64,000 nucleotides of DNA. Origin: Antedon mediterranea (lineage: Eukaryota; Echinodermata; Crinoidea; Comatulida; Antedonidae). This document shows positions 57,446 to 64,000 of the stretch, one piece after another (within the stretch, counting starts at the first letter, position 1; each line of letters opens with the position of its first letter). Under the pieces are notes generated by a model. That model saw only the letters and a list, made by a program, of their open reading frames with translations, did not search any database and had not been told where the DNA came from. The position numbers were made by a program, and so were the translations under genes. The stretch spans positions 6,205,001-6,269,000 of the forward strand of contig NC_092677.1 of assembly GCF_964355755.1 (NCBI RefSeq), given 5' to 3'.

Positions 57446-60008
57446 CTATTCAGTATAGTCGTATGGCGATTTTATACGAATTAAACGTTTTATAGCCTCA
57501 AAGTAAAGCGTTGAATCTTTAGTGTAATTTGCCATTATTTGTGTTCGAACTAAACTTGCTCCTGCATCATCCAACTCAGAAAGTTTAGCTCCTGAAGACA
57601 TTGCCAAAATCTGTATAAATGAATATATTATTAATTATCCCTTCTATGAAAGTTATTTGTAATTAAAAATGTAACAGTTTTTTTTGTATCGTCCTCAAGC
57701 TTAACTTGAAACTGGGAAATTCGGATAGTATATGGATACGTAACCAGCAGTCCCTGCCAATTTATTATACCACCAGAGAAACACAGTTTAGGTTTTAGTA
57801 CATACATTCAATCAGTAATAATAGATGCTCTTAAGAGAGATCACAGAGCGTCTTGATAGACAATTACGGTACGGCACACAATAATCTCCGACACGCTACA
57901 CTGCAATAATACACTCAATACTCCAATAATGTAAGTGTTTTTTTAAACAATTTCTATACCGGCGGCTCAATTATATTTGTCAAATTTCAAAAGAAAAAAT
58001 GACAGGATCACTGTATTATTCTGTGTAAGAAAATAGGGCAATGTTGTCAGTAGGGTCGGTTGAATGGTTGTCTTTGTGTTATTTTTCTATATAACAAATA
58101 CTTGATATTATGCTTCAACAACTGTTAAGCTCTGTCTACACTATCAAACTAACTTAACAAAAAACATATGATATGCCCAAAAATATGGTAGTGATATTCT
58201 CAAATAGGTATGACATCATCATGTCCATATAATATGAGCACATCACACTATTTTTGTCACATAAAGTTTGATAGTGTAGACGGAGCTGTATAGTATTTAG
58301 TCAGTAGACTTATTTTTGTATAATTTTATACGTATTATGCCTACATTTTATGGACCACAGAATCCGAAATAAAATATTGAATGTACATTATAAAAGTAAT
58401 TTTTTGTCTGTATGTTTGTATAAATGTGTTTAATTAATTAATAAAATGTAACTATGTATACATACTTGAACCATTGCTGCTCTTTCCAAATAGTATGTTG
58501 TATTAAATGCACGTGCTACGGTTTTGTCGGTTACTAATATTCCATGATTACCCATTATTAACACAGATTTTCCACTCATAATCCTAGCTAACCTACACCC
58601 TTCCTCTGTGTCCATTGCAAGACCCTCGTAACCATCATCATAGGCAACGTCACCGAAAAAACGAGCTGAATTTTGATGAATCATTCGCAAGGTGGGATCT
58701 TGAAGGCATGCTGAAAGGGAATGGCTGTCATTAAAGATGTATTATCCCTCTGAAAAAATAATTATTCATCATCATCAATTCTTCATTTTTCATGTTTTAG
58801 AGGAACAATACATCTTTAAAGGTTTGTCCTGAAAACATTTTTTTGAATAGGCCGATAATATATTTATCGGTTCGTCGATATACCTAAAAATAGTCAAATT
58901 GGCTGCCAGCAATGGGGTTTTGGTTTTGTTATAGGCCTACAGGTAGGCCTAAGTGAACATTATTTTACTGTGTTTTTTTCAATGCAGATGATAAATACTG
59001 TATTTACATAGTGCTGAACAATACGGTGTATGCAGATGGAATACTGTGTTTATAGAAGATCCACTTTTGAGGGCCTCTTGATAAACTTGGCAATGAATAT
59101 TTACAGCTGTAGTTTCTGGTTCACCAACACCTTCTACAACAGTACCACTCGCCATGTCCACACCCACTAAACGGCTAGCTGTCACCTGTGATATATTACA
59201 ACTTTTAAATTAAATCTGAATAGTAGTAGTAAAAACGATATTTTATAGGCCTAGAACAGTCTCTGTCCCTCCACTCTCTCCTCTATATAATAAAGGTCAT
59301 TCTCATCTCCCTGATATTCAAATTGCACTCAATTTTAAATAATTTTGTACTATTTTTTTTCTAGTATGTATTTTTCTGTTTTTTTTAGGCAGATGCTACT
59401 GTATTTGCCCGAGATGGCATCGGTTGTAGCTATTTGAATTGAACTAGGCCATAGGCTTACTTACTTGGACCCGACATTTTTGACCTACAACAATACACAA
59501 ACCACAACAAAAAGTAGGCCTTCCAGTCCACTAGCTACGTGACCAAAAACAACAGGCAGATAATCTTTGAACAAAGGACCTATTTAAGTAGTGTACGAAG
59601 TAAACTAGAAGTACAGTATTACTTCTTGTTAGTAGTTAGGACCTAGCCTATAGTTATACATACTTCATTCCAATGAAGTCCGTACGGGAAAAGTAGGATA
59701 ACCTCTCCTTTTCCATTTCGTGCAGGTGCTTTGGTTGATAGATGATTGTTAATTCCTTCAGAAAGACCAAAGGAATCTAATGCTTGATAGGCAGCTGCAA
59801 GCTCTTCCCGTTGTTGTTTATTCATTTCAACACAACTGGCCTCTTCAGACCATGTTGCCCGTCCGCGATGTGACCTCCTTTCCCATGCGAGAATCGGCCT
59901 AGGCCTAGAAAGCCTAGGCCTAGCCGAATACATCCTACGAGTACTAATGTTCAGACACTGCCACCGATATAAACTAGTTAAAAGCTTTTGCACACACCCA
60001 ACTGACAT
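57446..60008 (-). CDS. class II aldolase / adducin-head family protein, probably mitochondrial, four exons
   Basis: Exons on minus 60008-59664, 59185-59008, 58710-58466 and 57610-57446 join in phase to 310 residues. The N-terminus (MSVGCVQKLLTSLYRWQCLN...) is Arg-rich without acidic residues for about 50 positions, like a mitochondrial presequence. The aldolase_II domain shows LSEGINNHLSTKAP, the zinc ligands HLH in VFHLHTPYCSAL (H165, H167) and a third His in LIMGNHGILV (H230), plus FFGDVAYDDGYEG. Zinc ligands are intact, so a lyase/epimerase-type enzyme on small sugars or acids is plausible; the substrate cannot be read from sequence. It is far shorter than true adducins and lacks their tail. 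A MITE lies in the last intron. Confidence 0.85.
58127..58290. mobile_element. palindromic MITE, TCTACACTATCAAAC family
   Basis: AAGCTCTGTCTACACTATCA to TTTGATAGTGTAGACGGAGC. The centre contains GACATCATCATGTCCATA and GAGCACATCACAC. About 164 bp, in the last intron of the aldolase-like gene. Confidence 0.8.
58731..58820. mobile_element. short TTAA-type MITE relative
   Basis: TTAAAGATGTATTATCCCTC at the left and GAGGAACAATACATCTTTAA at the right form an inverted pair about 90 bp apart, like the ends of the element at 10312-10651. It lies just 3' of an aldolase exon, in the intron. Confidence 0.6.
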
Positions 60009-60390
60009 ATTTATAAGTTAATGTCTTCGTGTTTATCACTGTAATTTTAAAAGCACATTGATCAGAATTTTTTCCGATCACAAACTAACCAAAACATAAA
60101 ATATTATTGTTGTAGGCCTGTATAAACGGCGGCGCCGCCAACCACCAATTACAGATCGAAGAAGATAAATCGAGGCCGCATATATATCGATGTGTGCGTT
60201 CTTTTTACCAGTTTTATTTATTTGTTGACCTTGAATCGAATGGCACTCACAATGTGGTGCGTTAAAAAAAAGGAAAATATTTTGAAGGGTAAAAAGAAAA
60301 CATGCATTATTAAAGATGTATAAATTGTTCCTCTGAAAAAATATTTATAAAAATTGTTTTGTTGAATATATCAAATTGTGAAAAGAGCTG

Positions 60391-60439
60391 GTAGACCCAG
60401 GGAAGAGTTAAATGTAATTTAACTCTTCCCTGGTAGACC
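60391..60439. mobile_element. 35-bp perfect foldback flanked by 7-bp direct repeats
   Basis: GTAGACC at 60391-60397 and 60433-60439 flank a palindrome: CAGGGAAGAGTTAAAT, loop GTA, then the exact inverse. The ends CAGGGAA/TTCCCTG match the MITEs at 8078 and 32446, suggesting a minimal end-to-end deletion derivative. Confidence 0.6.
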
Positions 60440-60869
60440 TAAACTTATAGGCGATATAAATCTGCTTGGATAATTATATACAGTAATGATAGATCAATAC
60501 AGGCTGCTTTGCGTATAATGGGTGATGACAAGATGTATTATACAATCATAACCTACTTTTAATGTATCTTTGTGGGTATTTTGTTGTAATCTTCTGAATT
60601 TGTATAGTATATATTTTTTTATATTTCATGCCAATTTCAAATGAATTTCCATTTATATTACTATGGACAATAAAATAATATCAGTATCAGTATTTTAATG
60701 TCACATAATAGTTACAGTAAGTATTCATTTTGACCAAAAATTAGAATGGAAAAAAATGATTACCTGAAAAAACTGTAATATAGCAAAAATAGCCAATGGG
60801 TTGTTGGTTGAATTGAACAGTTTATTTTATCATTTTATAAGTTAAACATTATTTTGCAGTCAGTCTTGC

Positions 60870-63282
60870 CAGGCCCGTAGCCAGGGAGGGTTTTTATGGT
60901 TCGGGCGAACCCCCCTTTACAGCGACACCCCCCCCCCCCCCTTAACCGACTGCGAACCCCTATCCCCGACATCCACAATACCTCACCACACCCTCATCTC
61001 TGAAAATCCTCCAAATACGTGCCCCACAATACAAAAGGTTGTTTGTAAATTGAAAAATTTGTAAACTCGTTCGTGAATAACTCATACCTTATTATTAAAC
61101 AAATGAATTGGTTGCCGATTTTCACCTGAAAAATAATACGAATTTTTGGTCCCAGGATGTAACATGATATTGACGCGAGCTTGGGCACGAACTAATCGTA
61201 CAAAGAACACCGCTAGACAACCGCGTACCTATTGTTTCGATCACTGGCAGTCAGCATGCATAAAGTATATAGCCTTCCGACGTACATCAAAAAATGGAAC
61301 GCTGCGGTTACCTACAATATTTATGTGTGGCTATGAAGTATAGTGTATCATCATCATCAGGCCCGTAGCCAGAATGCATCTGAGGGGGGTTTTCTTGACA
61401 CCAAGTATTTTGCGAGCGCAGCGAGCAACTGTAGGCTGGGGGCCAGGGGGCCGCCAAGGGCCCCCGGTCGGGGTCCAGGGGGCGAAGGCCCCTGGAAGCT
61501 TTGGCTCTCAGAGCAATTTCGGTTGTTTTAATAAGCTTACAGAGACATTTTTTACCTACTAAAATCTGAGTTATGCAGAGAAATTATATAGTACAGTATT
61601 ATGGAAGTTAGTATAGTACTGATCATGAAATACAGCTTTATTGTTGCAAAAAAGTATATTATATTAGGCCCTTAAATAATTTCTTATCCTATAAACATAA
61701 AAAACAAATAGTACCGTATATTTCGGTGTACAAGTCGCACCTGTGTATAAGACGCACCCATAAAACGGAGACTGAAATATTAGTATTTTTTATGTAGTCG
61801 ATGCATAAGACGCACTTATTTCTAGGCCGAAATTTAAACATTAATTTACAATCAAAACAATGGTATTTTAATAATAAAACAACGATATTTGAGACATATT
61901 TATTAGAATCAAATGATATAATTTTGTTTGATTGCCTTTATTACATCGTAATCAGTCTCTACTTCAACTGAACCTTCAATGAAAAGGGAAATCCCCATAT
62001 TGTTTCAGTTACGATGCACTGTGTGGGTAGGGCTGCCTATGTCTATTTAAGTAACTTTAATTTCATATTATTTAAATATATACCTTCTTATTGTGTGTAT
62101 GACCATTATAAAATCAATCCAAATGATGTTCAGTTTTTTGGGCTGATAATGAACCAGGAATATCATGTTGGGTAGGCCTATATGAAAATCTTTCTTATTT
62201 CCATGCATGCATTACAGCAATATGAGGAGAGGAGAGCACCAACCATGTGCTCCTTGCCTGGTGTCCAGCACTGTTGGCCATATGCACTATGAGATTAGGG
62301 GAAGCTACTTAACACAATAACAACACACTCTTTTAGATATCGCTTGACATACGAACTATTGCCTACATGATTATAAAATTATGTGATTGTTGACATAGAG
62401 ATGTAATAAAAATAAACCACCGTGATCAAGGGAAATAGTTATTGTGTAATTAAAATGTGACACCACCGTAATTAATGGACTCTTCCATAAATGTGTTGCG
62501 CTGTGATGCTGCATGCTGCTAGAATACACACCCGCGAGTTCAGAGAGTATTACTAGGCCTGTGTAGAATATCTAATGCGTACTTAACTGTAATATTAATT
62601 AATACAGTCGAGGATGACAATTTACCTTAACTAAAAATTCAATAAACTTGTTACCACACTGTGGTTAGACAGGAGTGAGTAACTAGCTAGGCCTACATTG
62701 CAGAGTAGTACACTATTTTTAATTAATTTAAATATTAGTAGGTAATTAAATTAATTAGGGTAACATTTAGAGGTCAAATTTGCGTGTCAAAAGTGCGTCT
62801 TATACACCGAAATATACGGTAGGCCTACGTACACGTACTAATTTAACTCAGCACCATTTTTATTCAAGTTTACACAGTGAAATTCTTTGGTTTAATGAAA
62901 AATATTTCCAGGAAAAAAATAAAAATCCCCAAAAAGATTGAACTGAACTGAACGTGATCTTGTGCGTTCCGAAAAGCCCGGCCGAAGCACGCGATTGGTC
63001 AGTCCATTTTTCTGTCATATTTATAACCGTCATCAACAATCTCTCGATCTCACGCTCAGCAGTGACTTTGACATCGGACAATCTGTATATTCGATCGATT
63101 TAAACATAGTCAATAGAAGTAAAATGACTAAAAAATCTGATATAATTGATAATTAATTGCACGATTTTGGAAGTGGGGCCTTTGTTTTTCAAGGGGGGTT
63201 CGCTGGTAAAAGGGGGGTTCGCGCAAAAGGGGGGGGGGGGGGTTCGCCCGAACCCCAAAAAACCCCCCTGGCTACGGGCCTG
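60870..63282. mobile_element. TIR element with CAGGCCCGTAGCCAGG ends, composite
   Basis: Left CAGGCCCGTAGCCAGGGAGG with GGTTCGGGCGAACCCCCC. The right end is the inverse (GGTTCGCCCGAACCCC...CCCCCTGGCTACGGGCCTG). An additional left-type end starts at 61358 (CAGGCCCGTAGCCAGAATGC), followed by GGGGGCCAGGGGGCC, so two elements may be nested. The ends are hAT-like. No clean 8-bp target duplication is seen (right flank ATCATAGA; left flank of the inner end ATCATCAT). There is no transposase. C and G homopolymers lie near both ends (about 60927-60941 and 63229-63242). Confidence 0.65.
61712..62821. mobile_element. 1.1-kb TIR element, TACCGTATATTTCGG ends
   Basis: TACCGTATATTTCGGTGTA followed by TATAAGACGCACC at the left; the inverse (GTGCGTCTTATACACCGAAA ... 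ATACGGTA) at the right. It is nested inside 60870-63282. No coding region or clear target duplication is seen. Confidence 0.65.
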
Positions 63283-64000
63283 ATCATAGAGGATTACAGT
63301 GAATTTAATATATTACACTATAATATCTATGGTATCATGTACTGTAGTTTACATTAGGCCTATGGCATTCGATTATTTTTTTCTAGACCACCAGCCGATA
63401 CGTAGGCCTACTCAACTGTATCAATACCACCTATTTACATTGATATATTTAGTTTCCTCAACAAATTGCTGTAAATAAATATAGATAGAGCTATCAGGGG
63501 CGGTCGCAGGACTATTTTAAGAGGGTTGCCCAAAGACTCCAGGGCTGTAGACACTGAGTATTTGAGCAAGCAAATTGTTAAATGACACCCCTAGATGGCC
63601 GCAAATAGTACTCTCGCACGTAAATTTATGATAAATTTTTTTTCGTTCAATGCAAACGTCGCGGGGAAGTCTCCGATTAAGGTACTTTTGGTACGGTAAT
63701 ACATTCTAATAACTGTACTCAATTAATGTAAATTAATTATCAATTAATAATTTTAAAAAGTTGTACAAAAAATATGAAGCAGTTGCTATAAATATATTGA
63801 GCAAAAGGTTAAATTGTATAATTTGGAATTTTAATTCATTTAAAAATGCTAAATAAAGTCAGATGTTAAAACCACATTTTCCAAAAATTCATTTTCATTT
63901 ATCCACTATAAACTTTACAAAAGTGTTGTTTTAAACCACACTCCAAATAAAACAAAGAAAATAATGATAGAAAGAAAGCAAACTTTGCTCTGTTACCGGT
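63283..64000. other. terminal intergenic DNA
   Basis: AT-rich. It includes one end of a further hAT-like repeat near 63495 (CAGGGGCGGTCGCAGGACTA) whose partner is outside or lost. Nothing else was recognised. Confidence 0.5.

Overview
This is animal nuclear DNA: AT-rich, with long intergenic stretches, multi-exon genes with GT-AG introns, polyadenylation signals and many transposable elements. The gene set, the SINE/LINE types and the very common TAGGCCTA octamer suggest a marine deuterostome invertebrate, most likely an echinoderm. The species assignment is inference; the gene identities come from conserved residues and exon joins that keep frame.

Layout. 1-526: 5' part of a minus-strand multi-pass membrane protein that runs off the window. 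1158-6719: a complete, apparently intact P-superfamily-like DNA transposon with perfect 32-bp terminal inverted repeats (TIRs), a 7-8 bp target duplication and two convergent spliced genes, a transposase and an accessory protein. It sits about 260 bp upstream of the putative TATA box of the next gene. 6979-17361: an OSGIN-type flavoprotein gene (plus). 22274-32870: nibrin (NBN, minus, 14 coding exons assembled in phase), with an SGNH-hydrolase-like alternative terminal exon in one intron and several SINE/LINE/MITE insertions. 32871-33133: a compact divergent promoter shared with a Gln-rich basic nuclear protein gene (33134-34926, plus). 37679-39639: a small single-pass membrane protein (plus). 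43774-47916: cytochrome c1 (CYC1, minus, 8 exons), with a 22-bp minisatellite inside a TIR-bounded element in intron 3. 48.3-56.6 kb: a nested transposon stack. An 88-bp satellite array is interrupted by a textbook Helitron (48728-54814), which is itself interrupted by a 4.65-kb TIR element holding a MITE and a dead LINE. 57446-60008: a class II aldolase/adducin-head family protein with a presequence-like N-terminus (minus). 60870-63282: nested TIR elements.

The host genes are unrelated housekeeping or stress genes (DNA double-strand-break repair, respiratory complex III, oxidative stress) rather than a pathway cluster. The most unusual object is the two-gene P-like transposon. Its second gene, on the opposite strand, encodes a domain that looks like the C-terminal part of P/THAP9-type transposases, as if one transposase had been split into two convergent genes.
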